This document shows positions 26,709 to 36,700 of a stretch of 41,287 nt of DNA, one piece after another. The notes beneath the pieces are model-generated. The model saw only the letters and a program-made list of their open reading frames with translations, did no database searches and was not told the DNA's origin. Source of the stretch: Deltaproteobacteria bacterium (GTDB lineage: Bacteria > Myxococcota_A > Polyangia > Haliangiales > Haliangiaceae); NCBI GenBank assembly GCA_013812655.1, contig JACCTC010000376.1:1-41287 (forward strand). The letters are read 5' to 3'. The first letter of the stretch is position 1. The number at the start of each line of letters is the position of its first letter. Both the position numbers and the translations under genes were made by a program.

Positions 26709-28397
26709 CTACTGGAACGAGAGCGTGACCTTGTTGACCTTGCCGACGTCCTGCGCGGCGGTGTCGACGACCTTGAGCGTCCAGCGACCGTTTGCCGGGC
26801 CGGCCTCGGCCGCGGTCAGCGTGTAGCTCTGCACGATGTTCTGCTGCGAGCCACCCGTGCGGTCGTGGAGGACCTTCTTCTCTACGCCGTCCTTGAGGAG
26901 CGAGACCTTGAGGTCGCCCTTGTAGGTGTGCGTGATGTCGACCGAGACCGTCAGGCCGAGCGAGCCGGTGACGCCGGTGACCGGGACGTCGACCGTGATG
27001 CCGGTCGTGTTGTTGTCGGGGATCGACGTGCCCGGGGTCGCCGAGAACGTGTTGGCCGGGGTGGTGCCGCCGCCGGTGTCGGTCGCGATCGCCTTGGCGA
27101 CGAGCTCGTTGACCTTGTCGGTCCTGACGAACGGGTTCGTCGGGCTGTGGTTACCGGTGGGCGACCACAGGAAGTCGACGTGGTCGTTCTCGCTGTCGGT
27201 GCAGTAGCGGCCGCCGATGACCTTGCCGAGCGAGTTGAGCTCGAGGATGTAGTGGTAGGCGTCGCTGCGGGTGTAGCTCGCGAAGCCGAGCGGCGTCGCG
27301 CTCGCGTCACCCTCGGTGACGTACTTGACCGTCATGCGGACTTCGTACAGCTGCTTGGCGTCGCGGTTGTACGTCCACGTGCTGCCGCCGGTGCCGCCGA
27401 CGCAGGTGTTGGCCGCGGTGTTCGAGATCTGCGCCTGCTTGGTGATCTCGTAGCCGACGACCGGCTGGTTCCAGACTTCGTAGTTCGCCGTGCGGTCCTC
27501 GACGAGCGGCAGCTGCGCGATGCCGAGGAAGTTCGTCATCACGACGTGGAGCGCGCCGGGGTTCAAGTCCGCGCACTCGTCGTTGGCCGAGCCAGTGGCC
27601 GAGTGCATGATCTCCTTGGAGTTGCAGCGACCGCCGAGCATGACGGCGGCCGTCGAGTCGTGGCTGTTCTGGATGAGGGCCTTGATGTCGGCGACCTCGA
27701 ACTTGACGCCGTTGACCGTGACGGCCTTCTGCGGCTCGGGAACGACGAGCGAGACAGGCGCCCAGGCGTGGCAGGTGCCCCACCACGTCGCGATGCCGTC
27801 GATCTCGCCGTCGGCGTTCGCCTGGTCGATCTTGCCGTCGCCATCATTGTCGATGCCGTCGTGCATGTCGCCGCCGCCCTGGAATTCCTTGCTCTGCCAC
27901 TTCGTGGCGGGGCCGGCGCAGCCATAGTAGGTGTCCCACGCGGCCTTCGCGCCGGTGCCGGAGATGCTCGCGGGCTGCGTCGCGCAACCGGCGGCGTTGT
28001 TGAAAGCCTGGTCGTACTTCTCGATCGGCGACCTCGACGTCGCGCCCTGCCAGCGAGCGTTGTGCGAGCCGCCGTAGGTCGGCCAGTAGGTGTCCGCCCA
28101 GGCAACCGGCACCTTGCCGACGGCCGCGGGGTACTTGTCTTTCCACGTCGGGGTCGCGAGCGTGCCCTTCTTGGGCAGCTGGGCGAGCGTGTAGTTGAGG
28201 CGCTGCGACATGCGCTCGGGGCTGTTCTTGTAGTCGAAGCCGTCCCCCTTGCCACCGTCGCCACCATCGTCGGTCGCGCAGTCGATGTCACCGGGGAGAC
28301 ACTCGTTGGCGTCCTCGGCGTCATCCGTGGCGCAGCCCATGAGCTGCATGGAACCGAGGAGAGAGAGACCAAGACCCGTGAGGAGGCTGCGCTTCAT
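26709..28397 (-). CDS. Transglutaminase-elicitor-like lipoprotein with a C-terminal P (proprotein convertase) domain
   Basis: The 562-residue lipoprotein (lipobox LMGC, Cys22) has an Asp/Gly-rich lead (DDGGDGGKGDG). A domain similar to the oomycete transglutaminase M81D/GP42 elicitor family follows. The catalytic segment reads TWWGTCHAWAP with Cys209 and His210, then a NPGALHVVMTNFLG histidine (His284) and DRTANYEVWNQPV, giving a plausible Cys-His-Asp triad. A calcium-loop-like DGIDNDGDGKIDQ (180-192) sits in the first third. The last roughly 105 residues form a jelly-roll P domain (HTYKGDLKVSLLKDGVEKKV), usually found next to secreted proteases. The enzyme would crosslink or deamidate glutamines at the cell surface. 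I start at ATG 28397; GTG 28409 is an alternative. Confidence 0.85.
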   Translation of the reverse strand: MKRSLLTGLGLSLLGSMQLMGCATDDAEDANECLPGDIDCATDDGGDGGKGDGFDYKNSPERMSQRLNYTLAQLPKKGTLATPTWKDKYPAAVGKVPVAWADTYWPTYGGSHNARWQGATSRSPIEKYDQAFNNAAGCATQPASISGTGAKAAWDTYYGCAGPATKWQSKEFQGGGDMHDGIDNDGDGKIDQANADGEIDGIATWWGTCHAWAPVSLVVPEPQKAVTVNGVKFEVADIKALIQNSHDSTAAVMLGGRCNSKEIMHSATGSANDECADLNPGALHVVMTNFLGIAQLPLVEDRTANYEVWNQPVVGYEITKQAQISNTAANTCVGGTGGSTWTYNRDAKQLYEVRMTVKYVTEGDASATPLGFASYTRSDAYHYILELNSLGKVIGGRYCTDSENDHVDFLWSPTGNHSPTNPFVRTDKVNELVAKAIATDTGGGTTPANTFSATPGTSIPDNNTTGITVDVPVTGVTGSLGLTVSVDITHTYKGDLKVSLLKDGVEKKVLHDRTGGSQQNIVQSYTLTAAEAGPANGRWTLKVVDTAAQDVGKVNKVTLSFQ

Positions 28398-28871
28398 GAC
28401 GATTTCCACTCCGACCTAAAGGTGAGTAACGCGGTTGATGCGGAGCCATAGAGCACCCCTTGTGCCACCGCGTCCTTGGTCCCGCTGCGTCATGATTCCG
28501 GTCGTTTGCACACCGGCCACGGCAGCCCCAGTTGCCGCTGAACCAGGATTTCGTGAGACCACTTGCCGGCTGATCGATCAGCCAGACCGTCTGCGGCGTA
28601 AATGGGCGCCCGGCGTTGAACCTGCCCCAGTCAGCCCAGGCCGAACCTGCGTGGCTGCGGCGATCCTCTGCAGCGAGGGCGATGCGACGCAAACCGCCGC
28701 GCGTTCTGCCGCGCTGGGTTGCATCGCTCATCCATGACGGCGTCGAGGATCTGATCGGACATGCTGATCGGCGTGGGCACGAGTGAGGGGGGCCGTCTCT
28801 GGGAGTCCGAGTGCAAACTGTGGAGAGCTGAGCACTTAGCGCTGGCGAGCGGCTTGCTGATACGTGGGTCC
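28398..28871. other. Divergent intergenic region without a recognisable gene
   Basis: These 474 bases lie between the divergent starts of the transglutaminase-like lipoprotein and the lipoprotein at 28872. Frames here have mixed codon bias and no recognisable product. It presumably holds both promoters, but I see no convincing -35/-10 pair, terminator or repeat. The GC content is slightly lower than around it. Confidence 0.5.
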
Positions 28872-29870
28872 ATGAAATCGACCCTTGTCGCTGTCGCCGT
28901 CCTCGTCTCTGGGATCGCGGGTTGCGCGGCGGAGCAAGTGGGCGAAGCGGGGTACGGCGAGGGACTCGGTACTCCCGAGAGCCCGGTGCCGCACGATGGC
29001 TCGTATGTGGTGACGTCGCGGATCAACATCACGTCGGAGATGGCGCAGGTCGAGCTCGCGGAGCTGCACGCCTTCTCGCAAAATCCGGCGCGCACGTTGC
29101 TCGCGGAGGCAGAACAAGCGGGGCTCCCCGCGCTTCAGCAACTCAATAGCGCACTGTCGCCGACGCTTCGCAGTCAGCTCGAGGGTTGGATCAACGCGGA
29201 AATCGACAAGGCGCGTCTCGCGGGCAAGACGCCGCGCCAGCTCGCGACCGAGCTCGCGGCGATCGCGCAGACGACGCTGACGCAGTTTACGGTCGAGAGC
29301 TCGTTGTCGATCACGCCGGGCAAGGCGCTGCACATGTTAACGCAGCTGCAATTCACGCCGATGGCCCTCGACATCAGCGTGCCGATCGGCGGCTTGTCGG
29401 CGGATATCTTGATACAGCAACCGACCGCTGACGTGACTGAAGGCGGAAAGCTCACGCTAGGTGATCAGCGCTTCGGCCTCGCGCTCGGCAGCCATGCGTG
29501 GCAGGGCATCAACCTCGCGTCGACGCAATTGTTCGGCAGCGACCTGCACACGACGCTCATGAAAGCAGTGAACTGTCCTGCGCTCGCGCAAGCGGTCTCG
29601 ACCAAGTGCAGCGGCGGATCGTGCGTCGGCAACGCGAGCTTGGTACGCGCGTTGTGCGAAGGCAGTGTCGACGCACTCGTTGGCGAGCTCCGCGAGCACG
29701 TCCCGTCATTCGAGCTCGACGTGTTCCGGTTCGTGCAGGGCAGTGCGCGCCTCGTCGACAACGATCTCGATGGCATCGCCGACCGAATCGTCGACGGTAC
29801 GTGGGAGACCGAGACCAAGCTCGCGGTCGAAGTACGCCGCGCGCCCGCGATGTTTACGGCCACGCGCTGA
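28872..29870 (+). CDS. Lipoprotein of unknown function
   Basis: The 332-residue protein has a signal with SGIAGCAA (Cys at 18). The mature chain begins with a helical stretch (about 60-155: AELHAFSQNPARTLLAEAEQ, then LRSQLEGWINAEIDKARLAG). A beta-rich middle follows (TQFTVESSLSITPGKALHML and PMALDISVPIGGLSADILIQ), with Cys pairs (VNCPALAQAVSTKCSGGSC). It ends in DNDLDGIADRIVDGTWE, a calcium-loop-like motif. Codons use more A/T at third positions than neighbouring genes (CAA, AAT, ACA), a possible sign of separate history. ATG 28872 is chosen because the signal peptide starts there; in-frame starts upstream add no signal. No family is recognised. Confidence 0.7.
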   Translation: MKSTLVAVAVLVSGIAGCAAEQVGEAGYGEGLGTPESPVPHDGSYVVTSRINITSEMAQVELAELHAFSQNPARTLLAEAEQAGLPALQQLNSALSPTLRSQLEGWINAEIDKARLAGKTPRQLATELAAIAQTTLTQFTVESSLSITPGKALHMLTQLQFTPMALDISVPIGGLSADILIQQPTADVTEGGKLTLGDQRFGLALGSHAWQGINLASTQLFGSDLHTTLMKAVNCPALAQAVSTKCSGGSCVGNASLVRALCEGSVDALVGELREHVPSFELDVFRFVQGSARLVDNDLDGIADRIVDGTWETETKLAVEVRRAPAMFTATR

Positions 29871-29896
29871 TCCGTCGCAGGCGGCGCGGTACCGAG

Positions 29897-31696
29897 CTAC
29901 TGCGTGACGACGACGCGCTCGGTCCACTGCGCGATGTGATTGTTCGACGTCAGGTTCTGGAATGGCAGCCGGAACGCCGGGCCCGTCGGATCCTGGTTCG
30001 CATCGGCGCGTGCCGTGTAGAACGGGCTCATCCAGATCTGCGGCGTCCGCTGCCCCTCATCCTGAACCGAGTTGATGCGGCGGACGCCGAAGTCGCGCTT
30101 CGACGAGACAGTGACCCAGTAGATCGCCTCGTTGGTCGCGCCGACGCTCTGCTGGAACGGCGCCCACCGACCCCACGAGTTGGTGAGGCCACCGGCGGCA
30201 GCGTTGAAGGCGACGAGCTGGATCGGCGGTGCGCTGCCGTCAGCCTTGACGACCCACAGCGTGGCGTCGAGGTTGTTGTAGGCGTCGCCACCGGCGGAAC
30301 GGTTGAACAGGATCCACTGCCCGTCCGGCGACCACGACGGATAGAAGTTCAGGGTCGTGTCGGTGACGAGCGCCGTCTCGGGCCCAAACGCGAGCGTGAT
30401 CGGATCGAAGCTGCGCGTGTAGATCGTGCCGCTGGCGAAGCTCCAGTCCGCGCCGGCAGGCTTGCGCACGTAGACGAGCCTCGTCATGTCGGGCGCGAGA
30501 TCGGGGTGGGAGGCGGGGGCAGCCGACGGCATGTCGACGAGCGCGGACTGATCGGCCGTGCTGCGCACCGTGATCACGCCATTGAAGACGGTCAGCATGC
30601 GGCTGCCATCGGGATACAGCGTCGCGAAGTTCCACCGGCTCGTGTCGCTGCTGTAGTCGTTGCCGCCCGTGGCGGTGATGATCGGATCCGGCACGGGCTG
30701 CGCCGTCTTGGTCGCGACATCGACGACCGTCGCGCGGCCGTTGCCACCGTCGTAGGTGATCGCCATCGTCTTGCCGTCACGTGACAGCGCGTGGCACGCG
30801 ACGCACTTGCCGGTCGTGACGTCGGTCATGAACGGCTCGGCGGGCTCGCCGGGCTTCGAGACGTCGTGGCGGAAGATGCCGTAGGCGCCGCCGCCCGATG
30901 CGGTCGCGGCCCAGTAGTAGACGCCGCCTTCCATCGCCTCGTTCGTCAACTTGACGGTGCGCGGGGGCACGCTGCCGACGACGCCGGGCATCGCGGTACT
31001 CGCGCCGCGAACCTGGTAGTGGACCGTGTTCTCCTGGCCGACCGCGTACGCCCACTCCTGCGCGGTGAACGCGGACCACGATGGGGTCGGGCCTGCGCCG
31101 GCGACGCCGTTATTGCCGGCGACGTAGACCCGGATGTCGGCGAGCTCGCTCTTCAGCGAGACCTCGAAGACGTCGTTGCCGTGCGCGTCGGTCCAGTGCG
31201 CCTCGAAGTCACCGAGGTTGCGCGGCATCGTCACGCCCTCGGCGGGATAGACGATCGATGGGGCGCGCGCGGCGTCCTCGGTCCCGTTGAACAGATCAGG
31301 TGCGGTGTCGGTGAGCGGTGGCTCCACGCGCTGCGACTTCACGCGTGCGAGCACCTGCGCGCTACCCGGCTTGTCCATCCACAGCGCGGAGACCGTCGTC
31401 TTGCCGGGCGCGAGGATCGTAAGCGTGCTGTCGGCGAATGTACCGATCGATGCCGGCGCGTAGAACGTGGTCTCCGCGGTGACGTCCTTGGTCGCGCCGC
31501 CGGGTGCATGCAGTGTCGCGGTGAACGGTTGTTGCGGTGATGCCTGGCCGAGCGTGATCACGTGCTCGCTCGTCGCGGGCTCGATCACGAGAGTCGCGTT
31601 TTCCTCGTCGAAGTCATCGCTGCCGCCTGTCGATCCACACGCGACCAGCGCAGCGAGCACGAACGTCCGGAGCACGGTCCTCATCATGTCGCGCAT
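29897..31696 (-). CDS. Beta-propeller (TolB/WD40-like) lipoprotein with a CxxCH haem-binding motif
   Basis: The 599-residue lipoprotein (LVACGS, Cys20) has an N-terminal Ig-like segment (about 40-125) and then an Ig/fibronectin-like block to about 280. CVACH (298-302), a c-type haem attachment site, sits just before SRDGKTMAITYDGG, the first blade of a TolB-type propeller. Further blades show FYPSWSPDGQWILFNRS and DGSRMLTVFNG. Similar CxxCH-plus-PD40 proteins exist in myxobacteria; the haem may help electron transfer or simply stabilise the junction. Whether one haem is really attached depends on cytochrome maturation genes elsewhere. The starts ATG 31696 and ATG 31687 are both possible. It converges with the lipoprotein gene ending at 29870. 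Confidence 0.8.
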   Translation of the reverse strand: MRDMMRTVLRTFVLAALVACGSTGGSDDFDEENATLVIEPATSEHVITLGQASPQQPFTATLHAPGGATKDVTAETTFYAPASIGTFADSTLTILAPGKTTVSALWMDKPGSAQVLARVKSQRVEPPLTDTAPDLFNGTEDAARAPSIVYPAEGVTMPRNLGDFEAHWTDAHGNDVFEVSLKSELADIRVYVAGNNGVAGAGPTPSWSAFTAQEWAYAVGQENTVHYQVRGASTAMPGVVGSVPPRTVKLTNEAMEGGVYYWAATASGGGAYGIFRHDVSKPGEPAEPFMTDVTTGKCVACHALSRDGKTMAITYDGGNGRATVVDVATKTAQPVPDPIITATGGNDYSSDTSRWNFATLYPDGSRMLTVFNGVITVRSTADQSALVDMPSAAPASHPDLAPDMTRLVYVRKPAGADWSFASGTIYTRSFDPITLAFGPETALVTDTTLNFYPSWSPDGQWILFNRSAGGDAYNNLDATLWVVKADGSAPPIQLVAFNAAAGGLTNSWGRWAPFQQSVGATNEAIYWVTVSSKRDFGVRRINSVQDEGQRTPQIWMSPFYTARADANQDPTGPAFRLPFQNLTSNNHIAQWTERVVVTQ

Positions 31697-31853
31697 GTTA
31701 CCCGAGGCTGCGGAGCGCGGACTCCGTCAATTCCGGCCATACGTTCTGCCATCACGCTCTCGCGCCGGTGCGCGCACTTGCTCAGGTCTCCCGACCCCAC
31801 CGACAGCCCAGCTGGTTGCCACCTCGGTCCAGCTGTTGTGCTAGACCGCTGGC

Positions 31854-32720
31854 GTGCCCCGCACGCTGACGTCGGTCCAGGGTAACTCGCAGCGCCTCGA
31901 CGGCGGCGCGATGTTCGGAAACGCGCCGCGCGCGCTCTGGGAGAAGTGGATCGCGCCTGACGAGCTCAACCGGATTCCGCTGGCATGTCGATGCCTTGTG
32001 GTCCGCGACAACGGCCGGATCATGCTGTTCGAGACCGGCATCGGGGCGTTCTTCGAGCCGGCCTTGCGCGAGCGTTACGGGGTCGTCGAGGAGCAGCACG
32101 TGCTGCTCGAGTCCCTCGCCGCCGAAGGCATCCAGCCCGACCAGGTCGACGTCGTCGTCCTCTCCCACCTTCACTTCGACCATGCCGGTGGGCTCCTCAC
32201 GCGGTACGAGCCCGGGCAGCCGGCGCGGCTGGCGTTCCCGAAGGCGACCTTCGTGGTCGGCGTCGAGGCCTGGCAGCGCGCGATCGCGCCGCATCCCCGC
32301 GACCGCGCGTCGTTCATCCCCGGGTTGACCGAGCTCCTCGCGAACAGCGGCCGGCTCGAGCTCGCGGCATCGGATCGCGCCGCCGCGCTCGGCGATGGCT
32401 TCCTGTTTCACCGCAGCTCCGGTCACACGCCGGGTCTCCTGCTCACCGAGATCGAGATGCCGTCGGGCCCCGTGCTGTTCGCGGCCGATCTGATCCCAGG
32501 GCGCGCGTGGGTGCACGCGCCGATCACGATGGGCTACGACCGCTACCCCGAGCTCTTGATCGACGAGAAGACCACGCTGCTCAACGATCTCGTGCAGCGC
32601 AACGGTCGGCTGTTCTTCACGCACGATCCCGACGTCGCGCTGTCGCGGGTCGAGAAGGACGCGAAGGGCAAGTTCACCGCCGTCGAGGATCGCCTCCAGC
32701 TCCGCGCGCTCGCGAGCTGA
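31854..32720 (+). CDS. Metallo-beta-lactamase-fold hydrolase
   Basis: The 288-residue cytoplasmic enzyme has the zinc motif HLHFDHAGG (105-113), the later metal residues HRSSGHTPG and AADLIPG, and THDPD near the end, so it has a complete dinuclear site. It lacks a signal peptide. The family covers lactonases, glyoxalases and thiol dioxygenases; the arrangement resembles quorum-quenching lactonase-like or other hydrolases of about 280 residues, and the substrate cannot be assigned. The start is GTG 31854. It is followed after 6 bp by a small lipoprotein gene, which may share its transcript. Confidence 0.88.
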   Translation: MPRTLTSVQGNSQRLDGGAMFGNAPRALWEKWIAPDELNRIPLACRCLVVRDNGRIMLFETGIGAFFEPALRERYGVVEEQHVLLESLAAEGIQPDQVDVVVLSHLHFDHAGGLLTRYEPGQPARLAFPKATFVVGVEAWQRAIAPHPRDRASFIPGLTELLANSGRLELAASDRAAALGDGFLFHRSSGHTPGLLLTEIEMPSGPVLFAADLIPGRAWVHAPITMGYDRYPELLIDEKTTLLNDLVQRNGRLFFTHDPDVALSRVEKDAKGKFTAVEDRLQLRALAS

Positions 32721-32726
32721 CCGCCC

Positions 32727-33131
32727 GTGTTCCGCGGTTGCCTCGCGCTCGTGATCGGCATCGGCATCGGCGCCTGTGGACCGAAGGCGGGCCCGGTGAA
32801 GCCGAGGGTCGATACCGCGCGACTCGCCCGTGCGCTCCACGACGATCTGCTCGAGCTCGGCGCGATCGCCAGGCGACACCGCGGCGACTGCGCGACGCTC
32901 GTGCCCGCTCTGCGTCCGCACGTCGAGGTGATGCGGGCGCACGCTGGCGAGGTCAAGGCTGCACTCGAGGATCCGGCGATCGCGCGGCAGCTCCGCGCCG
33001 ATGTTCGCGCGTACGATGCCGAGCACCGCGGCGTTGCGGATGCGATCGGCGAGGATCTCGGTGCGTCGTACGTCACCTGCAAGGACAACGCGGAGCTGCC
33101 CGACCTCATCGATCGGATCCCGGAGCTGTGA
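32727..33131 (+). CDS. Small helical lipoprotein A
   Basis: The 134-residue lipoprotein has a signal with IGIGACGP (Cys at 17). The mature chain is helical (LARALHDDLLELGAIARRHR, then LRPHVEVMRAHAGEVKAALE), with Cys54 in RGDCATL and a second Cys near 119 (VTCKDN) likely forming a disulphide. The length, Cys placement and helix pattern match the next gene product, so the two are tandem paralogues. GTG 32727 follows the hydrolase stop by six bases. No function is known. Confidence 0.7.
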   Translation: MFRGCLALVIGIGIGACGPKAGPVKPRVDTARLARALHDDLLELGAIARRHRGDCATLVPALRPHVEVMRAHAGEVKAALEDPAIARQLRADVRAYDAEHRGVADAIGEDLGASYVTCKDNAELPDLIDRIPEL

Positions 33132-33190
33132 CGCGAGCTGTGACGAGACCCGTGATGGCCGGTCGCGGATCGCCGTGCGACGATGCGCGG

Positions 33191-33646
33191 ATGCGGCGCC
33201 TCGCGTGGATCGTCCTCGGCTCGCTCCTCGCGAGCAGCTGCGGCAGCAACTCGAGCCCACCAGCCGGGCCGATCACTGCGGCACCCGCCGATGCGGGCCC
33301 ACCCGCGGATGCGGCGACGCTCGACCGCGATCTGCCGCGGCTCGCCGAGCGCTCGGTCAGGCTGTACGAGGCCGTCGCCGCGCTGTTGCAGGCCGCGGGT
33401 GAAGACTGCGCCGCCGCCACTGTCGAGCTCCGCAACGTCCAGCAGGTTTACAATGAAGTCGTGATCGCGAACGCGAAGGTCCTGCACGAAGGCCGCGCCC
33501 GCGAGCTCAAGGCCGCACTCGCCCCGTTCGACGATCAGTTCGACGCGGCTGCGAAGCAGATCGTCGGCGCGCCCACGCTCGCGAAGTGCGTCCACGACCA
33601 CGCGTTCACCAAGGCATTCGACGAGCTGGTCGGCGCCCCGCCCTGA
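33191..33646 (+). CDS. Small helical lipoprotein B, paralogue of A
   Basis: The 151-residue lipoprotein has LLASSCGS (Cys at 17). A Pro/Ala/Asp-rich linker is followed by a helical domain: LDRDLPRLAERSVRLYEAVA with Cys in GEDCAAATVELRNVQ, then KAALAPFDDQFDAAAKQIVG and a late Cys in LAKCVHD. The spacing of the two domain Cys and the DCA...KAAL pattern recur in lipoprotein A. The start is ATG 33191, 59 bp after the previous stop; longer frames upstream are the other gene's antisense-free shadow. The function is unknown. Confidence 0.72.
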   Translation: MRRLAWIVLGSLLASSCGSNSSPPAGPITAAPADAGPPADAATLDRDLPRLAERSVRLYEAVAALLQAAGEDCAAATVELRNVQQVYNEVVIANAKVLHEGRARELKAALAPFDDQFDAAAKQIVGAPTLAKCVHDHAFTKAFDELVGAPP

Positions 33647-33775
33647 CTGCGCTTCAGACGTCCTCGCAGATCGTGATGGAGTGGTCACGCAGGCGGGGTA
33701 GCGGTGGGGTAACCCAGGTCGTGGAGCGGTCGTCCCAGCTATCGCAGCGGTCGAGTTGCTATATGGTGGCGCGCT

Positions 33776-36700
33776 ATGAGCACCACCTGGGGAGTGGCGC
33801 GCGGACTCGTCTGCGCGCTGATCGTGATGGGCACCGCCTGCGGCGACAACCTGCGGGGCGCAAGTGAGGAGCTGGTCGTCACCCCGGTGATCGGCTTGCA
33901 CACGAACGAGACCGGCGGTACCGCGACCTTCACCGTCGCGCTCGCCCACGAACCGAGCGCCGACGTCCGGATCGACCTGTCGAGCTCCAACGTGCTCGAG
34001 GGAACGGTCTCCCCCGAGGTCATCACGCTGACCCGCGAGAACTTCGCCGCCGGTCAGACCGTCACGATCACCGGGGTCGACGATGACGTCGCAGACGGCA
34101 GCCAGTCCTATACGGTCCGGGTCGCGCCCGCCGTCGAGAGCCTGGCTGCAGTCAACGTCCAGGTCTCCAACGATGATGATGACGCCATCGCGGTGCGCGT
34201 CACGCCGACCAGCGGCCTCATCACGACGAAGCAAGGCGGCCAGGCGACGTTCGATGTGGTGTTGACCTCGAAGCCGGCCGGCGCGGTCGTCGTCCCGCTG
34301 TCGAGCAGCGACATCACGCAGGGAACGATCGACGAGTCCTCGCTGACGTTCACCGACGCGAACTGGAGCACGCCGCGCACGGTCACGATCACCGGCGTCA
34401 ACGACGGCCTGTTCAACGGCAACGTCGAGTACACGATCGTCACCGCCGCCACGACGAGCACCGACGCGACCTATAACGGCCTCGATCCCGAGGACGTCAC
34501 CGTCACCAACGTCGGTCGCGCGCTCGTCAGCCTCGAGGTCACGCCGGCGAACGCGACGATCGCGCTGGGCACCGGCCGGCAGTACACCGCGACCGGCGTC
34601 TTCGATGACAGCTCGCGGCTCGACCTCACGCTCGGCGTGACGTGGAGCTCGACCGTTGCCGGGATCGCGACGATCTCGAACGCGACGGCCACCAAGGGCT
34701 TTGCTTCCTCGCACGCGACTGGAACGACGATGATCAGATCAGTCTTTGGCGTGGTCACGGGCCAGACCACGTTGACGGTCACGCCCGCGACGCTCGTCGC
34801 CATCGAGGTCACGCCGCCGGACCAGACGATCGCCGACGGCACCACGCTGCAGCTCACCGCGACCGGCGTCTACAGCGACAACTCGACCCAGGACCTCACC
34901 ACCCAGGTCGTGTGGAGCTCCTCGCTACTCTCGGTCGCGACGATCTCGAACGCCGGTGGCTCGCAGGGCCGCGCGACCGCCGTCAATGCCGGTGTCACGA
35001 CGCTGACCGCCACGGTCGGCACGATCAGCGGCTCCACGACGCTCACTGTGACCGCCGCGACGCTCGTCTCGATCGACGTCACCCCGGTGACCCCGACGAT
35101 CGCGGACGGCTCGACGCAGCAGTTCACCGCGACCGGCCTCTACACCGACGGCTCGACGCAGCCGCTGACCGCACAGGCGACGTGGGCTTCGAGCGCCACG
35201 GCCGTCGCGACGATCTCGAACGTCAACGGCAGCAACGGCGTCGCGACCGCGGTCGCCCAGGGCTCGACGACGATCAGCGCGACCTCCGGTGGCATCACCG
35301 GCTCGACGGTCCTCACCGTCACCGCGGCGACGCTGCAGTCGATCCAGGTCACCCCGACGAACCCGTCGACCACAAAAAGCTCGACCGTCGCGTTCACCGC
35401 GACCGGCGTCTTCACCGACAGCACCACGCAGGATCTGACCACCCAGGTGACGTGGTCGTCATCGTCGCAGACCGTCGCGACGATCTCCAACGCGAACGGC
35501 ACGCAGGGCGTCGCGACCGCGCAGAACACCGGCCAGACCACGATCACCGCGACTCTCGGTACCACCGTCGGCTCGACGACGCTGACCGTCACGCCGGCCA
35601 CGCTGGTGTCGTTCCAGATCTCGCCGACGAACTCATCGATCGCCGACGGCACGACGCAGCAGTTCACCGCGACCGCCTTCTTCAGCGACAACACGTCGCA
35701 GAACGTCACCGCGACGACGACGTGGTCGTCGTCGGTCGGTACGGTCGCGACGATCTCGAACGCCCCGGGTACCCAGGGCCTCGCGAGCGCGGTCGGCACC
35801 GGCGTCACCACGATCACCGCGAGCTTCGGTGGCCTGACCCAGACCACGAGCCTCACGGTGACCGGCGCCGTGCTCGTCAGCGTCGAGGTCACGCCGACCA
35901 ACGCATCGATCGCGAAGGGCACGAACCTCCAGTTCACCGCGACGGCGGTGTTCAGCGATGGCTCGACGCAGGACGTGACGGCGACGTCCGTCTTCAGCTC
36001 GTCGAGCACCACGGTGGCGACGATCGGCAACGCGAACGGCAACCGCGGTCGCGCGACCGGCCAGAACGTAGGCACGACGACGATCTCCGCGACGTTCAGC
36101 GGTGTCGTCGGCTCGACGACGCTGACCGTCACCGCCGCGACGCTGCAATCGATCCAGGTCACGCCGACGAACCCGACCGCGGCCAAGGGCACGACCCTGC
36201 AGTTCACCGCGACCGGAACGTTCAGCGACAACACGACCCAGAACCTGACGACCCTCGTGACGTGGTCGTCCTCGACCACCGCGGTCGCGACGATCTCGAA
36301 CGCGGGCGGCTCGCAGGGTCTCGCGTCGGCGGCCAACCAGGGCACGACGACGATCAGCGCGACGTTTGGCGGACGCACCGGCTCGACGACGCTGACCGTG
36401 AGCGCGGCCGCGCTCGCGTCGATCCAGATCACGCCCGTGAACCCGTCGGCGGCCAAGGGCACGACGGTCCAGTTCGTGGCGACCGGCGTGTTCACCGATG
36501 GCACCTCGCAGGACGTCACCACGCAGGTGACGTGGAGCTCGACGGTACAGAGTGTTGCCTCGATCTCGAACGCGGGCGGCGCACAGGGCCGCGCGAGCAG
36601 CGTCAACGAGGGCACGACCGAGATCCGCGCGACCTCGGGTGTGATCGTCGGCTCGACGACGCTGACCGTGACGGCGGCGACGCTCTCGAGCATCCAGGTC

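Noticed and set aside
26865..28451. Plus-strand Val/Asp/Arg-rich frame opposite the transglutaminase-like gene.
   Set aside because: It is an antisense shadow, with no domain or signal and better coding evidence on the minus strand.
28435..28737. Short open frames in the intergenic region on both strands.
   Set aside because: Composition is Cys/Pro/Arg-mixed with no codon bias, Shine-Dalgarno or recognisable motif.
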